From Jatrophihabitans sp964252635 (GTDB lineage Bacteria > Actinomycetota > Actinomycetes > Mycobacteriales > Jatrophihabitantaceae), in assembly GCF_964252635.1 (NCBI RefSeq), contig NZ_CAXUNP010000008.1:1-64000 (forward strand): a DNA stretch of 64,000 nt, read 5' to 3'. Under the pieces are notes generated by a model, which was not told the origin of the DNA, did not search any database, and saw nothing but the letters and a program-made list of their open reading frames with translations. Position 1 is the stretch's first letter. Every line of letters begins with the position of its first letter. The position numbers and the translations under genes are program-made. This document shows positions 33,858 to 42,666 of this stretch, in pieces.

Positions 33858-34373
33858 ATGACCGAGGAGTCCACCCACGAGCAGGTGAGGCAGCTCGCCC
33901 TGCGCTACGCCGAGGCCGTCGATGCGCGCGATCTGGACGCGCTGATGGAGTGCTTCGTCCACGACGTCCAGGTGGGCCGGGACCAGGTCGGTCGCGACGC
34001 GTTGCGGGCGTGGTTCGACCAGGTGCTGCGGACCTTCGGCGTGAGCATCCACTTCGTCGGCAACCACCGGATCACCGTCCTCGACGACGACCATGCCGAA
34101 GGCGTCGTGTACTGCCGGGCCGAGCACGGTGCCCCGGTCGGCGACCCGGACGGCCACGGGTGGTTCGTCATGATGATCCAGTACTGGGACACCTACGAAC
34201 GCGTCGACGGCCGGTGGTACTTCCGCCGCCGCAAGGAGAAGGTCTGGTACGGCGTCCACCAGGAGCCGAGCCCGGCCGGGGAGCTCATGGACCGCTGGCC
34301 GGGCCGTGATCCGCGCGTCGCAGCGTTGCCCGGCGACTGGCCCACCTGGCAGGCGTTCTGGTCCCGGGCCTAG
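33858..34373 (+). CDS. SnoaL-like (NTF2-fold) protein
   Basis: 171 residues. The N-terminal helix VRQLALRYAEAVDARDLDALMECFVHDVQV and later strands (FVGNHRITVLDDDHAEGVVYCRAEH, WDTYERVDGRWYFRRRKEKVWYG) form a SnoaL_4-like domain. There is a C-terminal tail ending PGDWPTWQAFW. The pocket may bind a ring substrate for isomerisation or dehydration. Reaction unknown. Its TAG stop overlaps the TAG of the converging thioesterase within CTAG. Confidence 0.78.
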   Translation: MTEESTHEQVRQLALRYAEAVDARDLDALMECFVHDVQVGRDQVGRDALRAWFDQVLRTFGVSIHFVGNHRITVLDDDHAEGVVYCRAEHGAPVGDPDGHGWFVMMIQYWDTYERVDGRWYFRRRKEKVWYGVHQEPSPAGELMDRWPGRDPRVAALPGDWPTWQAFWSRA

Positions 34374-34828
34374 GGCCGGACCGTTCCGGCTGCCTCGCCA
34401 CCGACCGCGAAACCGGCCAGCGCCGCCCGCTCCTGTTCGGTGAGTCGCTGGCCGGCCGTCCGGTCCGCGGTACGCCGGATGTCGGTCGCCCGGGAGAGCG
34501 CCACGCACTCGCCGTCCTGGAACAGGCCCGCCAGACTCTGCCACGAGGTGGTGCCCAGGCGCCCGGTCCCGATGCCCACCTGCACGGGGCCGGGATAGCT
34601 GACCTCGCGCAGGTAGTGCACCTCGACGCTGGCGAGGACGACCGAGGCGAGCTGGCCCGGATACGCCTGCGCGACGGCGCGACGCAGGGCGGAGCGGGCT
34701 TCCTCGAAGTACCGGGTGATGGCGACGTTGTTCACGTGTCGCTGGATGTCCATGTCGGAGAACAGGGTCTCGAGCACCCGGACCACCGGGTAGGAGGCGA
34801 TGCTGCGGAAGCGGGGTTCGGATCGCAT
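34370..34828 (-). CDS. Acyl-CoA thioesterase (4-hydroxybenzoyl-CoA thioesterase/YbgC-like hot-dog)
   Basis: 152 residues. The canonical hot-dog active site is present in FSDMDIQRHVNNVAITRYFEEAR (Asp, His-Val-Asn-Asn), followed by a strand with LREVSYPGPVQVGIG. It hydrolyses acyl-CoA to acid and CoA and may rescue CoA from dead-end intermediates. ATG 34828 was chosen because GGGAGG lies just upstream; a TTG at 34870 would run into the promoter element. It is a single gene, divergent from the amidohydrolase. Confidence 0.84.
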   Translation of the reverse strand: MRSEPRFRSIASYPVVRVLETLFSDMDIQRHVNNVAITRYFEEARSALRRAVAQAYPGQLASVVLASVEVHYLREVSYPGPVQVGIGTGRLGTTSWQSLAGLFQDGECVALSRATDIRRTADRTAGQRLTEQERAALAGFAVGGEAAGTVRP

Positions 34829-34867
34829 CCTGACCTCCCGGTAGGGCGCGGTGGTGGCGGCCCTGAT

Positions 34868-34932
34868 CAAAATAGCTTACTCATTGAGCAATGAGGGTTG
34901 GCGTGCAGCCAATTCAGTTATACCTTTACAGA
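34868..34932. promoter_or_regulatory. Divergent promoter region (thioesterase / amidohydrolase)
   Basis: CAAAATAGCTTACTCATTGA (34868-34887; minus strand TGAGTAAGCTATT) and CCAATTCAGTTATACCTTTA (34909-34928) are two AT-rich blocks, one near each start. Each resembles half of the shared motif (AGTAA, CAGTTA). Confidence 0.4.
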
Positions 34933-34956
34933 ACACGTGTCCAGGAGGTTCTCGGT

Positions 34957-36114
34957 ATGCCGTTGCAGAACGATATGAAGATCATCTCGACCGACGATCA
35001 CGTCGTCGAGCACCCCAATGTGTGGCTCGACCGGCTGCCGGCGGCGCTGAAGGAGCGCGGCCCCCAGATCATCGAGGACGAGCTCGGGCACCACGTCTGG
35101 CGCTACGACGGCGAGATCTACCCGCAGATCGGTCTGAACGCGGTCGCCGGCAAGGACCCGAAAGAGTACGGGATGGAGCCGGTCCGCTACGACGACATGA
35201 TCCCCGGCTGCTACGACGCCGGCGAGCGGGTGAAGGACATGGACATCGACGGCGTCGAGGCGGCGCTGTGCTTCCCGTCCTTCCCCGGTTTCTCCGGCGG
35301 GGTGTTCCAGCGTGCGAAGGACAAGGACCTCGCCCTCGAGTGCGTGCGCGCGTGGAACGACTTCCAGGTCGACGAGTGGTGTGCCGCAGCGCCCAGCCGG
35401 CTCATCCCGCTCGGCCTGCTGCCGACCTGGGACCCCGTGGCGTGCGCCCGCGAGGTCGAGCGGCTCGCCACCCTCGGGACCAAGGCGATCAGTTTCCCGG
35501 ACGGGCCGGTCCCGCTCGGGTTGCCGTCCTTCCACCACCCCACCCACTGGGAACCGCTGTGGGACGCCGTGGAGGCCGCCGACATCCCGCTCGCACTGCA
35601 CTTCGGGTCGGGCAGCTTCGTGCCGGGCTTCTCGTTCCTCGACAAGAGCAAGCCCGATCCCCACGCCCCGTTCGCGGTGGCCATCGCCGTGTTCGCCACG
35701 AACTCCATGTGGTCGACGGCGGACCTGCTGCTGTCCGGCGTGCTGCAACGGCACCCGAAGCTGCGTTTCGTCCTGTCCGAGGGCGGGATCGGCTGGATCC
35801 CCTACCTGCTCGAGCGCATCGACTACACCTGGGAGCGGCACCGCTGGTACCAGGACATCGATAAGGTGGCACGGCCGTCCGAGCTGTTCAAGAAGCACTT
35901 CTGGGGCTGCTTCATCGACGACTTCCATGGCGTCGACAACCGCTACCAGATCGGCATCGAGAACATCCTCATCGAGGTCGACTACCCGCACTCCGACTCG
36001 AACTGGCCGAACAGTCGCAAGCGGATCGCCGAGAACCTCGTCAACGTGCCCGACGACGAGGCTCGGATGATCGTAGAGACGAACGCGCGGGCTCTCTTCA
36101 AGTTCCCGGCCTGA
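34957..36114 (+). CDS. Amidohydrolase-family metal-dependent hydrolase/decarboxylase
   Basis: 385 residues of the amidohydrolase_2 fold (related to ACMSD-type decarboxylases). ISTDDHVVEHPNVW near the N-terminus carries the metal-binding Asp/His, LALHFGSG a mid-barrel His, LSEGGIGWIPYLLERID and VEVDYPHSDSNWPNS-type DYPHSDSNWP the last metal and substrate site. Related actinobacterial proteins accompany aromatic and steroid clusters and may act as C-C hydrolases or decarboxylases; this is inference. ATG 34957 follows AGGAGG. It is followed by a TesB-like gene. Confidence 0.85.
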   Translation: MPLQNDMKIISTDDHVVEHPNVWLDRLPAALKERGPQIIEDELGHHVWRYDGEIYPQIGLNAVAGKDPKEYGMEPVRYDDMIPGCYDAGERVKDMDIDGVEAALCFPSFPGFSGGVFQRAKDKDLALECVRAWNDFQVDEWCAAAPSRLIPLGLLPTWDPVACAREVERLATLGTKAISFPDGPVPLGLPSFHHPTHWEPLWDAVEAADIPLALHFGSGSFVPGFSFLDKSKPDPHAPFAVAIAVFATNSMWSTADLLLSGVLQRHPKLRFVLSEGGIGWIPYLLERIDYTWERHRWYQDIDKVARPSELFKKHFWGCFIDDFHGVDNRYQIGIENILIEVDYPHSDSNWPNSRKRIAENLVNVPDDEARMIVETNARALFKFPA

Positions 36115-36163
36115 GGCGGCGGGTGCGCGGCGGCTCCCGCGGAACGCGTCTCGACGGGACGGG

Positions 36164-37015
36164 GTGCGCGTGCGGCCGCTAGAGACAACCGGCGCGACCG
36201 CCGAGGTCCGGCTGTCGGACCTGCTGGAGCTCGAAGCCGTCGAGGTCGACCTGTTCCGGCCCGTCACGCTGTGCGACGACCCCGAAGGCCTGTACGGCGG
36301 TCAGGTGCTGGCGCAGGCGTTGCGCGCCGCGTCACTGACGGTGGGGGACGGGTTCGTGGCCCACTCGCTGCACGGGTACTTCGTGCGGCAGGGCGATCCG
36401 CGCCGGAGCCTGCTGCTGCGCGTCTTTCGGGACCGTGACGGCCGCTCGTACGCCGCGCGACGGGTCCTGGCCATCCAGGACGGAGAAGTGCTGCTGAACG
36501 TCCTGTCCTCGTTCCACCGTGGCGAGGACGGCCCGGACGTGCAGGGGCCTTCGGCGCCGCACGTTCCTCGTCCCGAGGAACTGGCCGACCACGAGCTCTC
36601 GACCCGCGCGGTGGGTGTCGTCTTCCGCGACGTGCAGTCCGCGCCGGTCGTCCCCACCCCGGAGCGCTTCTGGGCGCGCGTCGCGGACGATGTCCCCGCG
36701 TCCGATCCCAACCTGTGGGCCTGCATGATCACCTATGTCTCGGACATGTGCACGGGCGTCTTCACGCTGGCCGACTTCGACTGGAACGTGTCGCTGACCA
36801 GCATCGACCACTCCCTGTGGTTCCACCGCCTGACCGCACCGCAGTGGCTGCTGCTGGACCTGCACGGCGAGTCGGTCGCGCACGGGCGGGCCATGTACCG
36901 AGGGCACGTGTTCGACGAGAGCGGGGTCCTGGTGGCCGGGCTCGCGCAGGAGTCCCTGTACCGACGCCGGAGCGGCCCCCGGCCGTGGACGATCCGCAGA
37001 TCGACGGATCGCTGA
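36164..37015 (+). CDS. Acyl-CoA thioesterase II (TesB-like)
   Basis: 283 residues, double hot-dog. LYGGQVLAQALRAASLTV and VAHSLHGYFVRQGDP begin the first domain, and the second has MITYVSDMCTGVF, LTSIDHSLWFHR (Asp-His) and GRAMYRGHVFDESGVLVAGLAQESLYR. Fits TesB/ACOT8, which hydrolyse medium to long acyl-CoA. GTG 36164 is used; GTG 36170 is also possible and no good ribosome site separates them. Its neighbours are an amidohydrolase and an SDR in one likely operon. Confidence 0.87.
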   Translation: MRVRPLETTGATAEVRLSDLLELEAVEVDLFRPVTLCDDPEGLYGGQVLAQALRAASLTVGDGFVAHSLHGYFVRQGDPRRSLLLRVFRDRDGRSYAARRVLAIQDGEVLLNVLSSFHRGEDGPDVQGPSAPHVPRPEELADHELSTRAVGVVFRDVQSAPVVPTPERFWARVADDVPASDPNLWACMITYVSDMCTGVFTLADFDWNVSLTSIDHSLWFHRLTAPQWLLLDLHGESVAHGRAMYRGHVFDESGVLVAGLAQESLYRRRSGPRPWTIRRSTDR

Positions 37016-37061
37016 CCCGGCCCGTGCATCCCGGCCCGCCGGCCCATCCCAGGAGGACACC

Positions 37062-37967
37062 GTGAACGTCGTCGAGCTCATGGCCCGCGCCCGTGACGTT
37101 ACCAGCACCCGCTTGTCCCCCGACGACGTCCTGCTCACCGGGCGCACCGTGGTCGTCACCGGTGGCGGCGGCGGGATCGGACTGGGCATCGCGCTCGGCG
37201 CCGCTCGCTTCGGCGCCGACGTCGCTGTGATCGACATCGACGAACAGCGCTGCGCGGCGGCCGTCGCCGCCCTGGACCAGCACGGTCATCGCGCCCTCGC
37301 CGTCCACTGCGACGTCCGTGACACCGGGGCGTTGCGCAGTGCTGTCCAGCAGGTGGGCGACGAGTTCGGACGCCTCGACGTCCTGGTCAACAACGCCGGC
37401 GGGACCCGCGGGGGCGCGTTCCTGACCCAGCCCGAGGCGAGCATGCGCAACCACATCGACATCAATCTGATGTCGATGCTCGTCGCGTCCCAGGAGGCAG
37501 CGCGGGCCATGGTCCGCTTCGGCAACGGCGGCTCCATCGTCAACGTGGCCAGCATCGAGGGCATGCGTGCCGCGCCCCGCTACGCCGTGTACGCCGCATG
37601 CAAGGCCGGCATGGTCAACTTCACCCGCACGGCCGCCGTGGAGCTGGCCGAGCACGGCATCCGGGTCAACTGCATCGCCCCCGACCACACGATCTCGCCC
37701 GGGACCAAGGGCAACGGCACCGGCCCGGTCACGCCCGACACCTGGCCGGACACCGACGACAGTTGGGGGTTGCTGATCCCGGCCGGACGCGAGGGACTGG
37801 TCGACGAGTGCGCCGGGGTCGCCGTGTGGCTGAGCTCGCCGATGGCCGGTTACGTCACCGGGGTGACCGTCAACGTCGACGGGGGCACCTGGGCTTCCTC
37901 GGGCTGGCTGCGCGACGGCGACGGCGGCTGGACGCTGAACCCGAACGGGACCGAGACGCTGCTCTGA
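37062..37967 (+). CDS. SDR family oxidoreductase
   Basis: 301 residues, longer than a core SDR, with about 20 extra residues at the N-terminus and a tail GWLRDGDGGWTLNPNGTE. Cofactor loop TGGGGGIGLGIA, VIDID at the end of beta-2 (Asp favours NAD), NNAGG, ASIEG and YAACK (Tyr-x3-Lys). An AGGAGG site 6 bases before GTG fixes the start. It probably oxidises a hydroxyacyl-CoA or ring alcohol. Follows the TesB-like gene after 46 bases. Confidence 0.84.
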   Translation: MNVVELMARARDVTSTRLSPDDVLLTGRTVVVTGGGGGIGLGIALGAARFGADVAVIDIDEQRCAAAVAALDQHGHRALAVHCDVRDTGALRSAVQQVGDEFGRLDVLVNNAGGTRGGAFLTQPEASMRNHIDINLMSMLVASQEAARAMVRFGNGGSIVNVASIEGMRAAPRYAVYAACKAGMVNFTRTAAVELAEHGIRVNCIAPDHTISPGTKGNGTGPVTPDTWPDTDDSWGLLIPAGREGLVDECAGVAVWLSSPMAGYVTGVTVNVDGGTWASSGWLRDGDGGWTLNPNGTETLL

Positions 37968-37970
37968 CAT

Positions 37971-38004
37971 TTGTTTTGCTTAGTCAGCTGATTCCGTAAG
38001 CTGC
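37971..38004. promoter_or_regulatory. Promoter/operator upstream of the third mycofactocin-type SDR
   Basis: TTGTTTTGCTTAGTCAGCTG then ATTCCGTAAGCTGC; TTAGTCAGCTGATT is a degenerate copy of the shared motif. It is 55 bases before ATG 38059 and immediately follows the previous stop. Confidence 0.4.
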
Positions 38005-38058
38005 TAGGTGTCGCGCGCCGACCGGCGCCGACCGCGGCACACAGGAGGGCTCACACCG

Positions 38059-38916
38059 ATGGCTGGACGACTCGAGGGCAAGGTCGCCTTCATCACGGGG
38101 ATCGCACGAGGACAGGGTCGCAGTCACGCGGTGCGCTTCGCCGAGGAGGGCGCCGACATCATCGGCGTGGACCTCTGCGCCGACGTGCCCAACATGCCCT
38201 ACCCGATGTCGAGCAAGGCCGACCTGGAGGAGACCGTGCGGCTGGTCGAGGCCCAGGACCGCCGGATCGTCACCCACGTGGCGGACGTCGGGGACCGGCG
38301 GGCGATGCAGGCCGCGGTCGACGACGGGGTGGCCCAGCTGGGCCACCTCGACATCGTGTTCGCCAACGCCGGCATCTGCGCGTTGGGCGACTTCCCGATC
38401 GAGACCTTCTTCCAGCACATGGACACCTTGCTGGTCGGTGTCCAGAACGCGTTCTGGACCGCGTATCCCCATCTGCAGGACGGGGCATCGATGATCGCGA
38501 CGGGCTCCGTCGCCTCGTTGATCCCCGGAGCCGCGGACGGACCGTCCACCGGTCCGGGCGGGCGTGGTTACAGCCTGGCCAAGCGCACGATCGCGCAGTA
38601 CGTGAAGGAGCTGGCGCTCGTCATGGCGCCCCGGATGATCCGGGTGAACGCGGTGCACCCGACCAACTGCAACACGATGCTGTTGCACAACGAGCCGATG
38701 TACAAGCTGTTCCGGCCGGACGTCGAGTCCCCCTCGCGCGAGGACGCCGAGCAGGCCTTCCCGAGCATGCAGGCCCTGCCGATCCCGTACGTCGAACCGG
38801 TCGACATCAGCAACGCCGCGGTGTTCCTGGCCTCGGACGAGTCGCGCTACGTCACCGGCCTGCAACTGCGGGTGGACGCCGGCTCGGTCATCAAGCAGCT
38901 CGCCGAGAGCCTCTGA
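38059..38916 (+). CDS. Mycofactocin-type SDR (third)
   Basis: 285 residues. FITGIARGQGRSHAVRFA and EGADIIGVD give the family signature. The insertion LCADVPNMPYPMSSKADLEETV, ANAGIC, YSLAK and the end VTGLQLRVDAGSVIK are as expected for a mycofactocin-dependent alcohol dehydrogenase. The AGGAGGG site upstream fixes ATG. It shares its loop with the copy at 32999. It is followed by a ligase after 23 bases, and an aldehyde dehydrogenase lies close by on the other strand (41053). Confidence 0.88.
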   Translation: MAGRLEGKVAFITGIARGQGRSHAVRFAEEGADIIGVDLCADVPNMPYPMSSKADLEETVRLVEAQDRRIVTHVADVGDRRAMQAAVDDGVAQLGHLDIVFANAGICALGDFPIETFFQHMDTLLVGVQNAFWTAYPHLQDGASMIATGSVASLIPGAADGPSTGPGGRGYSLAKRTIAQYVKELALVMAPRMIRVNAVHPTNCNTMLLHNEPMYKLFRPDVESPSREDAEQAFPSMQALPIPYVEPVDISNAAVFLASDESRYVTGLQLRVDAGSVIKQLAESL

Positions 38917-38939
38917 GTCCGGTCGTCGCCTCCTCGGGC

Positions 38940-40559
38940 GTGGGCGTCTCGGCGCGCACGCTCGAGCAGGCGCGAGCGCGAAACCGGCTGGAGTGGTACC
39001 GACTCGGGCTGTACCAGCGTGACGACCTGGGCACCGTCATCGCCCGGGGTCTGCGCGCGGCACCCGGCACCGAGCTCACCTTCGCCCACGGTGGGACGCG
39101 CCAAACCCTGACGTTCGGCGAGCTGGATCTGCGTAGCGCCGCGGTCGCCGCAGGCTTCGTGCACGCCGGTCTCAGGCCGGGCGATCGCGTGCTCGTGCAG
39201 CTGCCCAGCAGCGTCGAGCTCGTGGTCACGATGGTGGCGGCGTTACGCACGGGCATCGTGATCGTGCCGCTGCCGACGGCCGCCGGCGAGCAGCACCTGG
39301 AGGCCGCGCTCGCCGACTCCGGCGCCCGGCTGCTGGTCGTTCCCGACGAGTGGCGCGGGGTCACCCATCAGACACGGCTCGCCGCCGCGGCGGCCGTCCC
39401 GGCCCTCACGACCGTGCTGGTCACCGGACCGGGCGCGCCGGCGGACCTCGCGTTCGACCGGCTGCCGGGTGCGGACGCGGGCGCGTACGTGCCGCGGCCG
39501 CTCGACCCCGACGCGCCCTGCGCCTTGATCTACACCTCCGGCAGCAGCGGCCGCCCGAAAGGCGTGCTGCACAGCCACAACGCCCTGCTGACGGAAGTCT
39601 CGACGGGATGGGCCGGCCTGTCGGGCGAGGACGTCCGCCGCACGTTCGTACCGTTGCCGCCCGGCCATGTCGGCGGCCTGGTCAGCACGCTCATCCCGCT
39701 GGTGACCCGACGTGCGGCCGGCTTTCTCGAGCCGTGGGACCGCGACGGCGCCCTCGCGCTCATCCGCGACGTCGGAGCGACCGTCATGGGCTCCGTCCCG
39801 TTCTTCCTGGCGGCTCTGCTCGACGGCGCCGGCCCGGGCGATCTAGCCCCCCTCGCCTTCAGCAGCCAGGGCGGTGCGGGCGTCCCCGCCGTGCTGGTCG
39901 AGCGGGCAGACGCGGTCGGGGTGTTGGTGGCCCGCTCGTACGGGTTGACCGAGCACCCGACCGTCACGGCCGGGTCAGCCGATGACCCCTTCGAGGTGCG
40001 CGCCCACACCGACGGCCGGGTCACGCCCGGAAACCGGGTCCGGATCGTCGACGACGTGGGGCGCGACGTGCCACGCGGCGCCGTCGGCGAGATCGTGACC
40101 CTCGGGCCGGAACTGATGGTGGGCTACACGGACCCCGAGCAGGACCTCGCAGCCCACCTGCCGGGCGGCTGGTTCCGGACCGGCGACCTCGGCCGCATCG
40201 ACACCGGCACCGCAGCCCTGGTGGTCACCGGCCGGCTGAAGGAGATCATCATCCGCGGGGGCGAGAACATCGCGGCGGCGGACGTCGAGCAGGTGCTGTT
40301 CCGCCACCCGGACGTCGCCGACGCGGCCGTGGTGGGCGTACCCGATGCGCGGTACGGCGAGCGGGTGCTGGCCGTCGTCGTGCCGCGCGACGGCGCGGCG
40401 GTCGACCTCACCGCGATCAGGTCGCACTTCGCAGCCGCCGGTGCCGGCCGGCTGCTCACCCCCGAACTGCTCCGGGTCGTTGTCGAACTGCCGCGCGGTG
40501 CCACGGGCAAGGTCCTGCGCAGGCGATTACAGCAGGACTGGCAGGGCCGCGGCGGGTGA
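38940..40559 (+). CDS. AMP-forming acyl-CoA ligase (cyclohexanecarboxylate-CoA ligase-like)
   Basis: 539 residues. LIYTSGSSGRPKGVLHSHN, YGLTEHPTV, TGDLGRIDTGTAALVVTGR, IIRGGENIAAADVE and ATGKVLRRRL form a complete ANL active site. The TEHPT-type A5 motif and LHSHN are common among actinobacterial ligases resembling cyclohexanecarboxylate-CoA ligase. The ligase at 56452 has the same YGSTEHPS style and is probably its closest relative here. It would activate an alicyclic acid; this is a family-level guess. It follows a mycofactocin-type SDR. Confidence 0.86.
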   Translation: MGVSARTLEQARARNRLEWYRLGLYQRDDLGTVIARGLRAAPGTELTFAHGGTRQTLTFGELDLRSAAVAAGFVHAGLRPGDRVLVQLPSSVELVVTMVAALRTGIVIVPLPTAAGEQHLEAALADSGARLLVVPDEWRGVTHQTRLAAAAAVPALTTVLVTGPGAPADLAFDRLPGADAGAYVPRPLDPDAPCALIYTSGSSGRPKGVLHSHNALLTEVSTGWAGLSGEDVRRTFVPLPPGHVGGLVSTLIPLVTRRAAGFLEPWDRDGALALIRDVGATVMGSVPFFLAALLDGAGPGDLAPLAFSSQGGAGVPAVLVERADAVGVLVARSYGLTEHPTVTAGSADDPFEVRAHTDGRVTPGNRVRIVDDVGRDVPRGAVGEIVTLGPELMVGYTDPEQDLAAHLPGGWFRTGDLGRIDTGTAALVVTGRLKEIIIRGGENIAAADVEQVLFRHPDVADAAVVGVPDARYGERVLAVVVPRDGAAVDLTAIRSHFAAAGAGRLLTPELLRVVVELPRGATGKVLRRRLQQDWQGRGG

Positions 40560-40585
40560 CCCGGTACCGGTGGTAGGCAGACGGG

Positions 40586-41050
40586 TCAGCCGACGAGCGC
40601 GAACGTCCGGCGGTACCAGCCGCCCTCGACCGAGCTGTCCACCCGTGCGGTGCGGTGCTGCAGCAACCACCGGTCCCCGTCCGGGACGAAGACGTCGCGG
40701 TAGCGTCCCCAGTGGTCGGGGCCGTCGGGTGTGAAGACGGCGAAGTAGGCCACGGCTCTGGCCTCGGTCCGGCTGATCTGCTGGATCGCGATGTTCGTGA
40801 CGAAGTGCCGGATGAAGAACGGCACACCGTCGCCGTCGCCCGGCGGCGGGGCCCCGTTCGCCGCGTGCCGCGCGAGCATGGCGACGATCTGGTCGCGCCC
40901 CCGAGCCTGCTCCTTGCCGCTGACGTCGAGGACCCCGTCGTCGGTGAACTGGGCGGCCAGCTCGTCGACCCTGCCCGAGTCCCCCGCCACCGCGTACGCC
41001 GAGACAGTGTGCCGGATCTGTTCGCGGGCGAGGAGTTCCCAGAGTTCCAT
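40586..41050 (-). CDS. SnoaL-like (NTF2-fold) protein
   Basis: 154 residues. LLAREQIRHTVSAYAVAGDSGRVDELAAQFTDDGVLDV is the SnoaL helix pair, then VTNIAIQQISRTEARAVAYFAVF and YRDVFVPDGDRWLLQHRTARVD strands. ATG 41050 lies 2 bases after the aldehyde dehydrogenase stop, so the two are translationally linked. It may isomerise or dehydrate a ring product, but no reaction is known. Third SnoaL-like gene in the window. Confidence 0.8.
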   Translation of the reverse strand: MELWELLAREQIRHTVSAYAVAGDSGRVDELAAQFTDDGVLDVSGKEQARGRDQIVAMLARHAANGAPPPGDGDGVPFFIRHFVTNIAIQQISRTEARAVAYFAVFTPDGPDHWGRYRDVFVPDGDRWLLQHRTARVDSSVEGGWYRRTFALVG

Positions 41051-41052
41051 GC

Positions 41053-42537
41053 TCAGGCGCCGGCCACGCCCCAGGTGATGGCCTTGGTCTGCAGGTACTC
41101 CTCCATGCCCGCGGCGCCCCACTCGCGTCCGAGGCCGCTCTGCTTGTAACCGCCGAACGGCGAGTACGGGCTGAGTCCGCCACCCCCGCCGCCGTTGATG
41201 ACGACCTGTCCGGTGCGCAACCGCCGCGCGAGCTCGAAGGCGCGCACCGGGTCCGGCGCCCATACGCCTCCGCCGAGGCCGAAGTCGCTGTCGTTGGCGA
41301 TCTTGACGGCCTCGTCGTCGGTGGCGAACGGCAGCATCACGCTGACCGGGCCGAACACCTCGCGCTGCGACAAGGTCATCGAGTTGTCCATGTCGACGAA
41401 GACGGTGGGCTCGACGAAGAAACCCTTGTCGATACCCGTAGGGCGGCCTCCGCCGTAGGCGATCTGGCCGCCCTCGTCGAGGCCGGAGCGGATCAGCGCC
41501 TCCACCCGGCCGCGCTGCGCCTCGCTGATCAGCGGACCCATGGTGACCGAGGGGTCGCTCGGGTCGCCGACCTTGATGCCGTCCAGTGCGGTCTTGAGCC
41601 CGTGCACCACGTCGTCGAACATCGACTCGTGCACCAGGGTGCGGGTCTGCAGCGAGCAGCCCTGACCGGCGTGTGTCGTGAAGTTCATGATGATGTGGGG
41701 CATCACCTTCTCTAGGTCCGTGCCCTCGCAGATGATGTTGGCCGACTTGCCGCCGAGTTCGAGGACGACCCGTTTGAGCGTGTCGGTCGCCTGCGAGTAC
41801 ACCCGTCGACCCACGGCGTCCGAGCCGGTGAAGCTGACCATGTCCACGGCCGGGTTGGTGGTCAGCTCGGCGCTCGCCTCGATGCCGCCGGTGACGATGT
41901 TGAGCACGCCGGGCGGCAGGCCCGCCTCGTCGGCGATCTCACCCAGGATGAGCGCTTCGAGCGGTGTGTCCGGGGAGGGCTTGAGGATGGCCGTGCAGCC
42001 CGCGGCCAGCGCCGGGGCGAGCTTGAACATGTTGAGGAACAACGGGAAGTTGTAGGCGGTGATGAGCGAGACGACGCCGATCGCCTCGCGTTGCACGATG
42101 CCCTGACCGATGCCGGCCATGCCGCCCGCGCCGATGTAGGGCGCCTGCGGTGTCTCGAAGTCGTACTTGTACAGCACCCGCTCGGCGAAGTCGCGCAGGT
42201 GCTCGATCGGCACCCCGACCTGCAGGAATTCCGCGAGCGGACGGATAGACCCCGCCTCCGCGATGTTGAGATCCACGAGCTCGGCGTAGCGGCGGGTCAT
42301 GATGTCGGCCATGGCGCTGAGCACCTTCGCGCGCTCGCGAGGGGTCGACCGTCCCCACGGGCCGTCGTCGAAGGCGCGGCGGGCGGCCCCGACGGCACGC
42401 TTGGCGTCCTCGACGGTGCCCTCGGGCACAACGCCGATCCGCTCCTCCGTCGCCGGGTTGATGACGGTGATGGTCGCATCGCCCGAGGCGTCGACGTACT
42501 TGCCGTCGATGAACAACGTGTAGCTGAGGTCCGCCAT
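41053..42537 (-). CDS. Aldehyde dehydrogenase (NAD(P)+)
   Basis: 494 residues. Glu260 (LELGGKSAN) and catalytic Cys294 (HAGQGCSLQT) are present, with GVVSLITAYNFPLF, SFTGSDAVGRR and PFGGYKQSGLGRE. It is distinct from the copy at 25120, lacking the PWNGP motif (it has AYNFP), and so is likely to serve a different aldehyde. ATG 42537 follows GAAGGACGG. A two-gene operon with SnoaL, divergent from an LLM flavoprotein. Confidence 0.9.
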   Translation of the reverse strand: MADLSYTLFIDGKYVDASGDATITVINPATEERIGVVPEGTVEDAKRAVGAARRAFDDGPWGRSTPRERAKVLSAMADIMTRRYAELVDLNIAEAGSIRPLAEFLQVGVPIEHLRDFAERVLYKYDFETPQAPYIGAGGMAGIGQGIVQREAIGVVSLITAYNFPLFLNMFKLAPALAAGCTAILKPSPDTPLEALILGEIADEAGLPPGVLNIVTGGIEASAELTTNPAVDMVSFTGSDAVGRRVYSQATDTLKRVVLELGGKSANIICEGTDLEKVMPHIIMNFTTHAGQGCSLQTRTLVHESMFDDVVHGLKTALDGIKVGDPSDPSVTMGPLISEAQRGRVEALIRSGLDEGGQIAYGGGRPTGIDKGFFVEPTVFVDMDNSMTLSQREVFGPVSVMLPFATDDEAVKIANDSDFGLGGGVWAPDPVRAFELARRLRTGQVVINGGGGGGLSPYSPFGGYKQSGLGREWGAAGMEEYLQTKAITWGVAGA

Positions 42538-42574
42538 GACTGTCCGTCCTTCGGGTGCGTTCGGGTCCAGATCT

Positions 42575-42602
42575 CTCATTAAGCTAACTTAGTACTCCGC
42601 TT
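42575..42602. promoter_or_regulatory. Divergent promoter/operator (aldehyde dehydrogenase / LLM)
   Basis: CTCATTAAGCTAACTTAGTA holds the partly palindromic core AAGCTAACTTAG at 42581-42592. It matches the shared motif and lies 44 bases before the dehydrogenase ATG. Confidence 0.52.
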
Positions 42603-42666
42603 CGGAGAAGGCATCCGTCGGAGCACTTCCCTGGTGTACAGCAGCAGCCGCGACGAGGGGGCCTGG

